64,000 bases of DNA from Corynebacterium oculi (GCF_001412105.1 NZ_LKST01000002.1:186001-250000); one strand, 5' to 3'; counted from the stretch's first letter, positions 40,287-50,459 are shown. The notes: generated by a model not told the origin, from the sequence alone. Numbers and translations are program-made.

Positions 40287-40784
40287 CTAGGCCCCGCCCC
40301 GGCGGCTCCACGATATGATCCTAGCCTCAGCCTCGGGGTCCTCCACCACCGCCGTGGTGCGGTCTAGGTGGATAAACAGGTATTCCCCGGCGATCTGCTC
40401 CACCAAACCACCGCCCCACTCGGCTACCACCACGGCCTCCTCCAGCTCGGAGTCCAAATCCAGGGCGTCCAATGCCCCCACCGGATCGGCCGCCGCGCTG
40501 CCCTCCCCCAGCAGCCGGTAGGCGTCCACGTGAATGAGCGTGGGACCGCCCTGGGGATCGCGGTGTTCTCTCGCGATGACGAACGTCGGGGAGGTAACCC
40601 TACCCCGCACCCCCATGCCCCGCGCGATCCCCTGGGTCAGGGTGGTCTTGCCCGCGCCCAGCGGGCCATCAAGCACCACCACGTCCCCCGCCTCCAGCGC
40701 CGCCCCGAGCTGTTCACCGAGCCGCTGGGTCTCCGCCGCGTCCTCGCACCTGCGCGATCCCCGATCGGGGAAAGCCTCTTTCAT
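40287..40784 (-). CDS. tsaE: TsaE, t6A complex ATPase
   Basis: This 165-residue ATPase drives turnover of the TsaBD complex. P-loop LDGPLGAGKTTLTQGIA and VTSPTFVIAREH are family blocks. It ends with WSRRGGA. It starts three bases after alr, so alr-tsaE are coupled. Confidence 0.94.
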   Translation of the reverse strand: MKEAFPDRGSRRCEDAAETQRLGEQLGAALEAGDVVVLDGPLGAGKTTLTQGIARGMGVRGRVTSPTFVIAREHRDPQGGPTLIHVDAYRLLGEGSAAADPVGALDALDLDSELEEAVVVAEWGGGLVEQIAGEYLFIHLDRTTAVVEDPEAEARIISWSRRGGA

Positions 40785-40787
40785 CGC

Positions 40788-41936
40788 CTACGCTCCTTCC
40801 GCCACGTGGACCCTGCGGGTGCGCCCCCTCGGGGCGCACACCACCTCGTAGTTGATCGTGCCGCTGCGCCGCGCCAACTCCGTGGCGCTCATGCCCCCGC
40901 GACCAAAGATCACCGCCTCATCGCCGGGCGTCACCCCGTGCGCGTTATTCCCCAACCACACCAGGCACTGATCCATGCACACGCGCCCCACCTGGGGATA
41001 GCGGTGTTCCCCCACGGTGACCTCCAGATGCCCCTGCGCCGCGCGCGGAAGCCCATCGGCATAGCCCGCCGGAATCACGGCCATCCAACCATCGCTCGGC
41101 GCGCGCCACGTGAGCCCATAGGAGGTGGCCTCGCCCACACGCATCGGCTTGACCAGCAGCACCCGAGCCAGCCACGTCATCGCCGGGATCAGGCCGTGCT
41201 CCCGCCCGGCTATCGGCTCCAATCCATACAAGGCCACCCCCACTCGCACCATCTCATGATGAAGATCCGGGCGGGTCAGCGCACCCGGGGAATTGCACAG
41301 ATGATTCACCGGCACCTCCAACCCGCACTCCCGCGCGCAGGCGATAGCGCGGCGAAACTGCGCGGCTTGTTCCTCGGTGGCCGGGTTTTCCGGCTCATCG
41401 GCGCAGGCCAGGTGGCTCATCAACCCGGTGACCCGCACCAGCGGGGAGGAGGCCAGCAGGCCAAAGACCTCCCGCCAATCCTGCGGGTCCACGCCGCTGC
41501 GGTGCATTCCCGTTTCCACCTTCACCGTGGCCTCATACGGCGGTGTTCCTGGACGATCCGGGCACGCGGCGAGGGCCTGGGCGGCGTCGATAAGCACCCG
41601 CGCGTGCTCCGGCGAGGTCACCGCCAGGCGCACCCCCTGCCGCAGGGGTTCGCTGATGTCCTGCCCCGGCGACCACAGCCACGCCGTGATCGGGGCGGTG
41701 ATCCCCCGGTCGCGCAGGTAAAGAGCCTCCGCCAGGGTGGCCACACCGAGTTCCTGCGCCCCGTTTGCCACCGCCGTGCGCGCCGCCTCCACGGCACCGT
41801 GGTTATAGGCATCGGCCTTCACCACGGCCATCAGCCGAGCGGGAGCCACCCGCCGCGCAATCTCGCGGGTGTTATGCGCGATGGCCCCCAGATCAATGCG
41901 GGCGGTGAGCAAGTCCATGGGATCCCATTGTGCCAC
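40788..41936 (-). CDS. alr: Alanine racemase
   Basis: This 382-residue PLP enzyme makes D-alanine for peptidoglycan. The PLP lysine is in MAVVKADAYNHG; the second catalytic Tyr is near YGLTWRAPSDG/GVALYG; GRVCMDQCLVWLG is also typical. A start at MDLLTARIDLGA (six codons in) is possible. Confidence 0.95.
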   Translation of the reverse strand: MAQWDPMDLLTARIDLGAIAHNTREIARRVAPARLMAVVKADAYNHGAVEAARTAVANGAQELGVATLAEALYLRDRGITAPITAWLWSPGQDISEPLRQGVRLAVTSPEHARVLIDAAQALAACPDRPGTPPYEATVKVETGMHRSGVDPQDWREVFGLLASSPLVRVTGLMSHLACADEPENPATEEQAAQFRRAIACARECGLEVPVNHLCNSPGALTRPDLHHEMVRVGVALYGLEPIAGREHGLIPAMTWLARVLLVKPMRVGEATSYGLTWRAPSDGWMAVIPAGYADGLPRAAQGHLEVTVGEHRYPQVGRVCMDQCLVWLGNNAHGVTPGDEAVIFGRGGMSATELARRSGTINYEVVCAPRGRTRRVHVAEGA

Positions 41937-41992
41937 TCCCGCACGAAGGTAAACATAGGGCCTTGCTTAGCGACGCTCCCGGGTGCCCCTCT

Positions 41993-43867
41993 TTATTCCA
42001 CGGTCACGGACTTGGCGAGGTTACGCGGCTTATCAATGTCCTCGTTACCGCATTCCTGGGCGATATAGGCCGCCAGGAACTGCAACGGCACCGTGGCCAG
42101 CAACGGCTGCATGAGGGTGGAGGCCTCCGGCAGGCGAATCAACCAGTTGGCAAAGGGCTCCACCGCGGTATCGCCCTCCTCCGCGATCACGATGGTCTTG
42201 GCACCGCGAGCGCGAATCTCCTGGATATTGGACACCACCTTGGAATGCAGCAGCTTCACGCCACGGGGGCTGGGCACCACGACCACCACCGGAAGATCGT
42301 CCTCGATGAGCGCAATCGGGCCGTGCTTGAGTTCGCCAGCGGGGAAACCCTCCGCATGGATATAGGCCAATTCCTTGAGCTTCAGGGCGCCCTCCAGCGC
42401 CACCGGGAAGCCCACGCCACGCCCGAGGAAAAGCATGGTGGGAATGGCGCCCAGCGTGCTCGCGATGCTGCGGCACTGCTCCGCGGCGGGAAGCAGGGTT
42501 TCCACCTTGGCCGGAATGGACTCCAGGGCCTCCCAGATCTCCTTGATCTCGTCCGGGTACTTGGTGCCCTTGGCCTGCGCCAAGGCCAGGCCCACGATGT
42601 AGTTGGCCGCCACCTGCGCCAGGAAGGCCTTGGTGGAAGCCACGCCGATCTCCGGGCCCGCATGCGTGTACAGCACGGCATCAGACTCCCGGGGAATCTG
42701 CGAGCCATTGGTGTTACACACCGCCAGCACCTTGGCCCCCTGGGCCTTGGCGTAGCGCACCGCCTCCAACGTATCCGCCGTCTCCCCGGACTGGGAGACC
42801 GCCACCACCAGCGTGCGCGCGCCTAAGACCGGGTCGCGGTAGCGGAACTCGCTGGCCACCTCGATCTGCACGGGAATGCGCACCCAGTGCTCAATGGCGT
42901 ACTTGGCCAACAGCCCGGAATGATAGGCCGAACCGCAGGCCACCACAAAGATCTGATCCACGGCCCGCAGATCCTCATCGGAGAGGTTCTGCTCGTCCAG
43001 AACAATCCGCCCGTCCTGGAAATGCCCGGCCAGGGTGTCACGCACGGCGGCCGGCTGCTCGTGAATCTCCTTCATCATGAAGGAACTAAAGCCGCCCTTT
43101 TCCGCCGCCTCCAGATCCCAATCAATAGTAAAAGGACGGCCCTCGGCTGCCGACCCATCAAAGTTAAGGATCTCATAATCGTCCTTGGTGATAATCACCA
43201 CGTTATCCTGATTGAGCTCCACCGCATTCTTGGTGTACTCGATAAAGGCCGCGACATCGGAGCCAAGGAACATCTCCCCTTCGCCCACGCCCACGATCAG
43301 CGGGGTGGAACGTCGCGCCGCAATAATCTGATCCGGGTGATCCGCGTGGAGAACCAGCAGGGTAAAGGCCCCCTCCAAGCGACGCAACACCTTCAACGCG
43401 CTGGCGCGAATATCGCCAGCGGTATCGCCCTCGTTATAGGCCAAGGCCACGAGGTGCGCGGCGGTTTCCGAATCCGTCTCCGAGGCCAACTCGATCCCAC
43501 GCGCCTCAATTTCCTGACGCAACGGGGCAAAATTCTCAATAATCCCGTTGTGGACAATGGCCACCTTGCCATCATAAGAAAGGTGCGGGTGAGCATTCTC
43601 GTCCGTGGGGCGGCCGTGCGTGGCCCAGCGCGTATGCCCAATCGCGGTGGTACCCGCCATGCTGGACTGCCCAATCTCCGCGATCTTGTCCTCAAGATTA
43701 GCCAGCTTCCCGGCGCGCTTGGCAAAGTTCAGCGCGCCCGGATCCGCCCCCGAATCCACCACGGCGATTCCCGCCGAATCATAACCACGATATTCCATGC
43801 GGCGCAGCGCATCGAGGGCCACACCCAGGCCCTGGCGGTTACCGACGTATCCTACAATTCCACACAT
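41993..43867 (-). CDS. glmS: Glucosamine-6-phosphate synthase (isomerising)
   Basis: This 624-residue enzyme converts fructose-6-phosphate and glutamine to glucosamine-6-phosphate, the entry step to UDP-GlcNAc. It starts MCGIVGYVGNRQG with Cys as the amidotransferase nucleophile; two SIS domains follow (VACGSAYHSG, VAVSQSGETADT) and it ends NLAKSVTVE. No glmS ribozyme-like leader was recognised. glmM lies in the same neighbourhood. Confidence 0.97.
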   Translation of the reverse strand: MCGIVGYVGNRQGLGVALDALRRMEYRGYDSAGIAVVDSGADPGALNFAKRAGKLANLEDKIAEIGQSSMAGTTAIGHTRWATHGRPTDENAHPHLSYDGKVAIVHNGIIENFAPLRQEIEARGIELASETDSETAAHLVALAYNEGDTAGDIRASALKVLRRLEGAFTLLVLHADHPDQIIAARRSTPLIVGVGEGEMFLGSDVAAFIEYTKNAVELNQDNVVIITKDDYEILNFDGSAAEGRPFTIDWDLEAAEKGGFSSFMMKEIHEQPAAVRDTLAGHFQDGRIVLDEQNLSDEDLRAVDQIFVVACGSAYHSGLLAKYAIEHWVRIPVQIEVASEFRYRDPVLGARTLVVAVSQSGETADTLEAVRYAKAQGAKVLAVCNTNGSQIPRESDAVLYTHAGPEIGVASTKAFLAQVAANYIVGLALAQAKGTKYPDEIKEIWEALESIPAKVETLLPAAEQCRSIASTLGAIPTMLFLGRGVGFPVALEGALKLKELAYIHAEGFPAGELKHGPIALIEDDLPVVVVVPSPRGVKLLHSKVVSNIQEIRARGAKTIVIAEEGDTAVEPFANWLIRLPEASTLMQPLLATVPLQFLAAYIAQECGNEDIDKPRNLAKSVTVE

Positions 43868-44054
43868 AGCCGCCAGGATAGTGTACGGATCAACCAGGCA
43901 CCATCACCTCCCCTTTGCACAGGTCAGGGATCGCTTATCAACGCCGCCCCTCCCGCGCACGTCACCCCACCCCGGCTTTGCCGCGGTCAGACCCGAGACC
44001 GCTGATCTGCATGGGAAACACACCCACTCCACCCCTATTTACTATCCTGTAGGC

Positions 44055-44900
44055 GTGTCTGAGAATCTGAACAAGCACCTTTCCAAGCTCTCCAAACGCG
44101 GCCCGCACCGCGTATTAGTGGGAGACCTCGCTTATGCCGGGCTACCCGGCAAGGTGTACACCCCCGCCGAGGGCAATGGCATCCCCGCCGTGGCCTTCGG
44201 GCACGACTGGTTAACGGGGATTAAGGCCTACCGTGTAACCCTGCGCCACCTGGCGAGCTGGGGCATCGCGGTGGCCGCCCCAGATACTCAAACCGGCTTT
44301 CACCCCGATCACCGCAGCCTCGCCGCCGATCTTAATACCGCCATGCAAATCCTCGCCGGAGTGAAACTGGGCCACGGGAATGTCACCGTTTCCCCCGGCA
44401 AGATCGGCCTAGTAGGGCACGGCATGGGCGCCGGTGCCGCGATCCTCGCCTCCGCGAATGAGGAAAAAGTGCGCGCCGTGGCCTGCGCTTACCCCGCCGT
44501 GACCTCCCCCTCCTCCGAGGAAGCCGCCCGCGCGGTAAAAGCCCCCGGGCTGATCCTCGGCTCGGGGCGCGACAGCCTCGTGGAATCCGGCAACCCCGCG
44601 CGGGTGGCGCATCACTGGAAGGGGAACGTGGCTTACCGCGAGCTAGAAAACGGTACCCAGCACGGGTTTAGCGAGGACACCGTGCGCAAACTCCTGGTGG
44701 GGGCGAGCGGCCCTCAAACCTCCGCCAAGGAAACCGCCCGCGGGCTCATCACGGGGTTCTTGCTCCACCAACTAGCCGGGGAAAAGAAATACTCCGGGTT
44801 CTCCGAGCCGGACGCCACCGCGAAAAAGGTGCTGGCTTTCACCGATGAGGAGATCGCGGACAAGGCTCAGGCCCACCGCAAGGTTTCCCTGCCCCTGTAG
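44055..44900 (+). CDS. Alpha/beta-hydrolase fold protein lacking the nucleophile serine
   Basis: This 281-residue protein starts at GTG 44055. It has an alpha/beta-hydrolase layout resembling dienelactone-hydrolase or chlorophyllase-like proteins: IPAVAFGHDWLTG, SPGKIGLVGHGMGAGAAILA and a C-terminal NGTQHGFSEDTVRKLL. The elbow reads GHGMG instead of GxSxG, so the usual Ser nucleophile is a Gly. It occupies the position of mycobacterial Rv3438, beside glmS. It may be a non-catalytic or altered member. Confidence 0.8.
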   Translation: MSENLNKHLSKLSKRGPHRVLVGDLAYAGLPGKVYTPAEGNGIPAVAFGHDWLTGIKAYRVTLRHLASWGIAVAAPDTQTGFHPDHRSLAADLNTAMQILAGVKLGHGNVTVSPGKIGLVGHGMGAGAAILASANEEKVRAVACAYPAVTSPSSEEAARAVKAPGLILGSGRDSLVESGNPARVAHHWKGNVAYRELENGTQHGFSEDTVRKLLVGASGPQTSAKETARGLITGFLLHQLAGEKKYSGFSEPDATAKKVLAFTDEEIADKAQAHRKVSLPL

Positions 44901-44957
44901 ACCGTCCGGGGCTCACCTGCTGTTTCTCCTCTGCACGGCTTCTTTCCGCCCTTTTTC

Positions 44958-45254
44958 TCAATTTCTCTTCAGCACTCCCCGCACAGGCCCCCGTGTAGCG
45001 CGCCGCTCCGGCTCGTGCCACTCCTGTGAATGCCGTCCCCTCGGTGGCACGGCAGGAGTCACGCCGGGTATCCCCTCACCATGCGTGGAAACCGCCTGCT
45101 CCGCTCGCGGCACCCCGCCTCGCGCAGCGTTCATGTTCCTTTCTCGGTCACTTCTTTCCAAGTCCCGGCGGCTTTGTTCCAAGGCCACCTCGAACTCCAG
45201 CATTCTCTTCGCGGCGCGTTCCCGAAAGCGCCGCGCAAACTCCTCAAACTCCAT
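44958..45254 (-). CDS. Short charged hypothetical protein
   Basis: This 98-residue protein starts MEFEEFARRFRERAAKRMLEFEVALEQSRRDLERSDRER, a predicted coiled coil, then a Pro/Arg-rich tail. It starts on the base after the stop of the large Pro-rich gene region (45255), so it belongs to that unit. No family is recognised. Confidence 0.5.
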   Translation of the reverse strand: MEFEEFARRFRERAAKRMLEFEVALEQSRRDLERSDRERNMNAARGGVPRAEQAVSTHGEGIPGVTPAVPPRGRHSQEWHEPERRATRGPVRGVLKRN

Positions 45255-46649
45255 TTACCACGCACCCGCCTTCCTCGCTCCACCCGACTGCGATTCCTCC
45301 GATGGTTTTTGTGATTCTGGCTCCCCCACCCGCGTTCCTTCCTCATCTCCGGTTATTTCCTGGGTGCTCACCGCCGTTTGTTGTTCTTCATTCATAGAGC
45401 GCTCCTCCACCAATCCCTCACCACTCGGGGTGAGGGTCTCTCCCGCCGCCGGAGCCGGGGAGCCGCTCACCGCGTTCAGGTGCGCCACCTTTTCCGCCGG
45501 GGGTTCGGGCTCCGGCACGGAAGCCAGATCGTCGGCGTTCACCACGGGCGGCACCGGCTCAGGATTCCGCTCGGGGGTGGGCGGCGGGCATTCCGGTGGA
45601 GGAGGGCACTCCGGCGGTGGGGAACATGCCTCCGGTGGAGCATCGGAACGCTCCGGCTCGTGCACCACGCACTCCCCGTTCTCTGCCTGATTCGTCGGCC
45701 TATCTGTTTGTGGCACTTGCCTATCCGGTATGTCTGGGTCGGGTTGCGGCCCCGGTGGAGACTGCTCGCATATATCCCCTGTACCCGCTGCCGCCTCGTG
45801 GAAGAAAACATCGGCGGCTTCCATGAGGCCCGTGGTAACCTGCTGCGCTAATCCCAGCCCTTGTTTGACCACCTCGACCCCCACGGTGGCCGCCTGCGCG
45901 GCAATGGTGTGCACCGACGAGTAATCCACCGGGCTTACCCCGGGCGGCCGGTGCCCAGAAGAAGAAGGAACATCGCAGCTTGCTTCTACCTGAGACGCCG
46001 GTGCAGGTGGTGTCTCTCCTCTGCTTTCCTGCGGGGACGTGCACTGCTGCGGCGGGCACTCCGGGGAAACCCGCGCGGGTTCTGCCGTGACGGGCGGTTC
46101 TCCTTGCGGCTCTGGAGGAAGAGGAGCCGCAGCGGAGGGCTCAACACACGGTGCTGATGCCGCTTGCGTGGTTATGCTTTCGGGCGTCCCGACGCCCTCG
46201 GGGAGGTGAGCGGGACGAGGAACCTGTGTGGTTGGCCCAGACGGTGCCGGCGCGGCAGGCGACTGTGCCGGTGGGGATGCGGCGGCTGGTTCGATACAGG
46301 GCTGCTCGGGAGGCACGGCCTCGGCCGCCGGAGTGGAATCACCTAAGTCTCTTGCCCCGCCGGAGACACGCGAGGGCGTTGTTTGCGGTATCTGCGCTGG
46401 CGCGCATGATGGTTCCTGCTCCGTGGGGACTCGTGGCTGCTCCCCTTCACACACGGCCACGGCCCGATGTTCAAGTTCGCCTATGCACCCGCGTATGGCC
46501 TGATCGCGCTCCTGGCATAGTTGGGTGACGGATTCTGCCGCCTGGTCCACCAGCGTGGCCGCGGAGCCCAGCGCGGAGCGAAAAGCCTCCTGGTGCTCCG
46601 GGCCGGCTTGGGGGTCGAGGCAACGCAGATGAGAACTCAGCAACGCCAC
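45255..46649 (-). CDS. Proline-rich protein, possibly type VII-associated
   Basis: This 464-residue protein has an N-terminal helical domain of about 65 residues (LRCLDPQAGPEHQEAFRSALGSAATLVDQAAESVTQL), like the start of EspC/PPE-type ESX proteins, and then a long Pro/Glu/Ala/Ser-rich region with many isolated Cys and EPPPECPPPPECPPP repeats. A hydrophobic-like patch VHTIAAQAATVGVEVVKQGLGLAQQV lies in the middle. Its size and place match mycobacterial Rv3439c (Ala/Pro-rich). The function is unknown. Confidence 0.6.
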   Translation of the reverse strand: MALLSSHLRCLDPQAGPEHQEAFRSALGSAATLVDQAAESVTQLCQERDQAIRGCIGELEHRAVAVCEGEQPRVPTEQEPSCAPAQIPQTTPSRVSGGARDLGDSTPAAEAVPPEQPCIEPAAASPPAQSPAAPAPSGPTTQVPRPAHLPEGVGTPESITTQAASAPCVEPSAAAPLPPEPQGEPPVTAEPARVSPECPPQQCTSPQESRGETPPAPASQVEASCDVPSSSGHRPPGVSPVDYSSVHTIAAQAATVGVEVVKQGLGLAQQVTTGLMEAADVFFHEAAAGTGDICEQSPPGPQPDPDIPDRQVPQTDRPTNQAENGECVVHEPERSDAPPEACSPPPECPPPPECPPPTPERNPEPVPPVVNADDLASVPEPEPPAEKVAHLNAVSGSPAPAAGETLTPSGEGLVEERSMNEEQQTAVSTQEITGDEEGTRVGEPESQKPSEESQSGGARKAGAW

Positions 46650-46652
46650 GCT

Positions 46653-47063
46653 TTACGATAGCGCCGAAAGGATCTCCATGACGGCGGTCTCGGAGGTCCG
46701 AGCTATATCATTGAGCGCTTCCGCCGCCTGCCCGGTTTGCGTGCCGAGGTGTTCAGCCTCATCGCGATTCTTCCACCACCCGCGTATTCCCTCCGCCACG
46801 GTCTCTCCAATGAGGCCAAAGGCAATTTGCTTGAGCACCTGAAGCAGCCCACCAAGCCAACCTTTACTCAGCCCGGCGGTATCCGTAGAACCCAAGGCCC
46901 GGCTCATGTGGTGCGTGATCTGTTGAGTATCCAGGCCAGCGATACCATCCACTGCCCGCTCTACATCCGCCACCGCCACGGCGGGCCCTGCGTAATGGCC
47001 TCTCGCAGCGTCACGGAGTTCTGCCACTGCATCGCCATACTTCTGGGCGCTGGTCATCCCCAT
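46653..47063 (-). CDS. Helical hypothetical protein of the same unit
   Basis: This 136-residue protein has a helical pattern (KYGDAVAELRDAARGHYAGPAVAVADVERAVDGIAGL) and a weakly hydrophobic segment LGGLLQVLKQIAFGLIGETVAEGI. It overlaps the preceding gene by ten bases. No family is recognised. Confidence 0.55.
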   Translation of the reverse strand: MGMTSAQKYGDAVAELRDAARGHYAGPAVAVADVERAVDGIAGLDTQQITHHMSRALGSTDTAGLSKGWLGGLLQVLKQIAFGLIGETVAEGIRGWWKNRDEAEHLGTQTGQAAEALNDIARTSETAVMEILSALS

Positions 47064-47362
47064 CGCCTCATCTCACGCGCCTGATCCTGATCCGTTTCTT
47101 CCACGCGATCAATGTCTCGCAGAACTCCACGCAATATCGCGGAGAGCCGCCTCATTCTGGTGATCTCCTCCGCGTGCATGCGCCGATACGTCTCGGAAAG
47201 CCGTATGCCCTGCTCGCGGAACGCCTGCCCTACGACGTGCGTCGGTAAGTCAGGAGGAGCCGCAAGGTACGTGCCTATTCGCTCCTCTAGTTCCTCGATC
47301 CCCCGCCTGACCATGGTGCGGATGGCCTCCGGTGCGATAGAGATATCCTCCACGCTGATCAC
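47054..47362 (-). CDS. EspC-like small helical protein
   Basis: This 102-residue protein (ISVEDISIAPEAIRTMVRRGIEELEERIG...GQAFREQGIRLSETYRRMHAEEI) has the size and helix-turn-helix pattern of EspC/DUF2580-type ESX substrates, but lacks WXG. It is the first gene of a four-gene unit down to 44958 and matches the place of Rv3440c. The type VII link is inferred. Confidence 0.6.
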   Translation of the reverse strand: MISVEDISIAPEAIRTMVRRGIEELEERIGTYLAAPPDLPTHVVGQAFREQGIRLSETYRRMHAEEITRMRRLSAILRGVLRDIDRVEETDQDQAREMRRWG

Positions 47363-47452
47363 CCTTTTGCTGATCTAAGTCAAAACCGTGCTCTTCCTCT
47401 TTGACTCAGATCAGCGCGCCGGTGGTTCCCCTATTCCGGAAAATTAACTCAT

Positions 47453-48805
47453 CTACACCGCCGCCACCACAGCGGCGAGCTTTCCCGCCACCTTACGAGC
47501 CTGTTCTTCTTCTGCGGCTTCCACCATCACGCGGAACAATTCCTCCGTGCCAGAGGGACGCAACAACACACGTCCGGTCTCGCCCAACTCCGCTTCTGCT
47601 TCCTCTATGGCCGCCACCACCTGTGTGTTCTGGGCGATCACGCTCTTATTAGAAACGGGGACGTTGATGAGCACCTGGGGCAGAACCCTCATCACCGCAG
47701 CTAGATCGGACAGCGGCTGATTCGTCTCCGCCATGCGCGCCATGAGGCTCAGACCGGTCAACACGCCATCGCCGGTAGTTCCGTATTCGGGAATAATGAT
47801 GTGCCCCGATTGTTCCCCACCGAGGCTAAACCCCGAGGCATTAATCTCTTCGAGCACATAACGATCCCCCACCTTGGTGGGAACCACGGTGATCCCCTGC
47901 TCCTCCATAGCCAACCGCAAACCCAGGTTGCTCATCACGGTGGCCACAAGAGTGTTCTTCTTTAACTCATTGTTCTCCCGCATCGCCACCGCCAGGATCG
48001 CCATGATCTGATCTCCATCGACGACCCTCCCCTGCGCATCCACCGCCAGGCAACGATCCGCATCGCCATCGTGCGCCAATCCCAGGTCGACACCGTGCTC
48101 CTGCACCGCGCGCCGCGTCTGCTCAATGTGCGTGGAACCACAGTTATCGTTGATGTTATAGGCGTTGGGCTCGTTGTGGATCGCGATGACCTCGGCCCCG
48201 GCGCGCCGATAAGCCTCCGGGGCGATCGCTGAGGCCGCGCCGTTAGCGGCATCCACCACCACCTTCAGCCCCCTCAGATCCGCCTTGACCGCCTCCTTAA
48301 GATGCGCCAGGTAGCGCTCGTGGGCATCTGTGGCTTCCTCGATCACGCGGCCCACCCCATGCCCCGTGGGCCCTTTCTCCTCCAATTGCGCCATCACGGC
48401 CTCAATCTCATCTTCCACGGTGTCCGGGAGTTTACGACCCCCCGCAGAGAAGAACTTGATTCCATTATCGGGCATGGGATTGTGCGAGGCGGAGATCATC
48501 ACGCCCATATCCGCACCATAATCATCGGTCAGGAAAGCCACAGCCGGGGTAGGCAGCACCCCCACCCTCAGCACATCGACGCCTCTCGACGCCATCCCCG
48601 CAGCCAAGGCCGCGGCCAGCATCTCGCCGGAGACCCTGGGATCCCGGCCCACGATGGCCAGCGGACGACGTTTGGAGGACTGCTTCTCAGCAGTGAGCAC
48701 CTGCGCCGCCGCGGCCCCCAATCGCAACGCCAAGGAGGCCGTAAGAGCCTCGTTTGCTAAGCCACGCACGCCATCGGTACCAAAAAGTCGAGTCATGCGC
48801 TCCAT
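47453..48805 (-). CDS. glmM: Phosphoglucosamine mutase
   Basis: This 450-residue enzyme interconverts glucosamine-6-phosphate and glucosamine-1-phosphate. It opens [18 protein letters not shown], the phosphoserine loop is [13 protein letters not shown], the Mg site [15 protein letters not shown], and the phosphate site [14 protein letters not shown]. It follows rpsI after a terminator. Confidence 0.97.
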   Translation of the reverse strand: MERMTRLFGTDGVRGLANEALTASLALRLGAAAAQVLTAEKQSSKRRPLAIVGRDPRVSGEMLAAALAAGMASRGVDVLRVGVLPTPAVAFLTDDYGADMGVMISASHNPMPDNGIKFFSAGGRKLPDTVEDEIEAVMAQLEEKGPTGHGVGRVIEEATDAHERYLAHLKEAVKADLRGLKVVVDAANGAASAIAPEAYRRAGAEVIAIHNEPNAYNINDNCGSTHIEQTRRAVQEHGVDLGLAHDGDADRCLAVDAQGRVVDGDQIMAILAVAMRENNELKKNTLVATVMSNLGLRLAMEEQGITVVPTKVGDRYVLEEINASGFSLGGEQSGHIIIPEYGTTGDGVLTGLSLMARMAETNQPLSDLAAVMRVLPQVLINVPVSNKSVIAQNTQVVAAIEEAEAELGETGRVLLRPSGTEELFRVMVEAAEEEQARKVAGKLAAVVAAV

Positions 48806-48850
48806 TATGCCTGCCCCGCCGCGCCCACCCTTTCAACGCCCCACAACGAC

Positions 48851-48884
48851 AAAACGCCGCCCCCGGAAAACCGGAGACGGCGCA
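48851..48884 (-). terminator. Rho-independent terminator after rplM-rpsI
   Basis: On the minus strand GCCGTCTCCGG, TTTT and CCGGGGGCGGC form a near-perfect stem, followed by GTTTT, about 17 bases after rpsI. Confidence 0.88.
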
Positions 48885-48900
48885 AGCGCGCAGCAAAAGA

Positions 48901-49440
48901 TTAGCGCTTGGAGTACTGCGGGGCGCGACGTGCCTTGTGCAGACCAGCCTTCTTGCGCTCGACGGCACGAGCGTCACGGGTGAGGAAGCCAGCCTTCTTC
49001 AGCGCCGCGCGATCGGCCGGAGCGTAGGCGTTGAGCGCACGCGCGATAGCCAAACGGAACGCGCCGGCCTGGCCCGTGGGGCCACCGCCCTTCAGGTTCG
49101 CCTGAATATCGAACTGCCCTTCGCGATCCAGCAGCACCAGCGGAGACTTCACGGTCTGCTGGTGAATCTTGTTCGGGAAGTAATCTTCCAGCGTGCGACC
49201 ATTGCACACGAACTCGCCGGAACCCGGAACCAGGCGCACGCGCACGATGGCACGCTTACGACGACCCACGGTCTGAATGGGGCCCTCGACACCAGCCTGC
49301 TCCACCTCGACGTCCACCTCGGTCTCAGAAACCAGGTGGTCACCGATGGTGTTGGCGAACTCCTCGGTGGCAGCCGCAGCGGCAGCCAAATCCTCGGCGT
49401 CTGCGACGTTGTTCTCGATGTTATTGTTCGGCTCGGTCAC
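48901..49440 (-). CDS. rpsI: 30S ribosomal protein S9
   Basis: This 179-residue protein ends with the universal [17 protein letters not shown]-type tail. The conserved domain starts at [13 protein letters not shown]; before it lies an acidic extension of about 55 residues typical of corynebacterial S9. It overlaps rplM by four bases. Confidence 0.97.
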   Translation of the reverse strand: MTEPNNNIENNVADAEDLAAAAAATEEFANTIGDHLVSETEVDVEVEQAGVEGPIQTVGRRKRAIVRVRLVPGSGEFVCNGRTLEDYFPNKIHQQTVKSPLVLLDREGQFDIQANLKGGGPTGQAGAFRLAIARALNAYAPADRAALKKAGFLTRDARAVERKKAGLHKARRAPQYSKR

Positions 49441-49880
49441 TGTGCCACCACCTTGATCTCGTAGTTCTCCGGCTTCTGGCCAGCGTGCGGGTGCTCCTCG
49501 CCAGCATAAACATGCAGCTTCTTAATGGAAGCGCGGGACAACTTGTTGTGCGGCATCATGCCCCGGATGGACTCCTCCACGGTGCGTGCCGGGTGATCGG
49601 CAAGCGCACGGCCCAGGGTCATGGTCTTCAGGCCACCGGGGTAACCCGAGTGGCGGTAACGCATCTCGCGCTCGCGCTTGTTGGAACTCACAGCAACCTT
49701 GTCAGCATTGATGATGATGACGTGATCGCCGCAATCAACGTTGGGGGTGAACTGGGGCTTACCCTTACCGCGCAGCAGGTTTGCAGCGTGGGTGGCAAGA
49801 CGACCCAGAACCACATCAGTGGCGTCGATGACATACCACTTGCGGGTGATGTCACCGCTCTTCGGGTGATAAGTAGACAC
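49437..49880 (-). CDS. rplM: 50S ribosomal protein L13
   Basis: This 147-residue protein has the L13 blocks [25 protein letters not shown] and [27 protein letters not shown]. It starts the rplM-rpsI operon. The 248 bases upstream hold its promoter but no element could be assigned. Confidence 0.97.
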   Translation of the reverse strand: MSTYHPKSGDITRKWYVIDATDVVLGRLATHAANLLRGKGKPQFTPNVDCGDHVIIINADKVAVSSNKREREMRYRHSGYPGGLKTMTLGRALADHPARTVEESIRGMMPHNKLSRASIKKLHVYAGEEHPHAGQKPENYEIKVVAQ

Positions 49881-50128
49881 TTAAGTGACTCCTTGGAGGT
49901 CTTATCTACAGGACTGCCGGCCAACAAGTGCACCCCACGGCGATCACGGCGGCCGGTGGAGACCCGGGATCAGCCAAAACAGCGTGGCACACAGGCGCTT
50001 TACTTTACGCCGTCTGCGGCGGTAAAACAAAAACCACGGTGATAGGGGCGCCACCCCACCGCGCCCGTGCCTGTCCTGCGATGACACGCACCCCCACCAC
50101 CGTGATTATCTCTTAGCGCCGCAGCGCG

Positions 50129-50416
50129 CTACCCCCAGGAGGCCGCCGCAGCACGGTTCACATCCGACATGCGATCATTACCCTGGGTGACGATACGCGA
50201 AATGGTCTCAAGAATCTGATTGAGATCCTCCGCGGAACGATCCCATTTTTCCTGCGCGGCCTGATAAGCCACCGCAGAATCGCCCTCCCACGCCGCCACC
50301 ATCGGTTGCAGCAGCGCTTTGAGTTCACCCAACAGACCATTGATCCTGCCCAAGGTGGCGTGAATATCACCGGCGGCAGCCTCAATGGCCCCAAAGGAAT
50401 ACTTAATATGATCCAT
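50129..50416 (-). CDS. WXG100 protein, EsxT-like
   Basis: This 95-residue secreted helical hairpin has WEG at the turn (MVAAWEGDSAVAYQAAQEKWDR). With its neighbour it forms the Esx pair of an ESX-4-type type VII system; position next to rplM matches EsxT (Rv3444c). A C-terminal NRAAAASWG is present in place of a clear YxxxD signal. Confidence 0.88.
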   Translation of the reverse strand: MDHIKYSFGAIEAAAGDIHATLGRINGLLGELKALLQPMVAAWEGDSAVAYQAAQEKWDRSAEDLNQILETISRIVTQGNDRMSDVNRAAAASWG

Positions 50417-50459
50417 CGTTAAACCCCCTTCTTGTATCTTTCTCGTTACGCCCTATCGG

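Noticed and set aside
41937-41992. glmS ribozyme or other leader RNA
   Set aside because: The glmS leader lies at about 43868-44050 and shows no ribozyme core; the gap here is only 56 bases.
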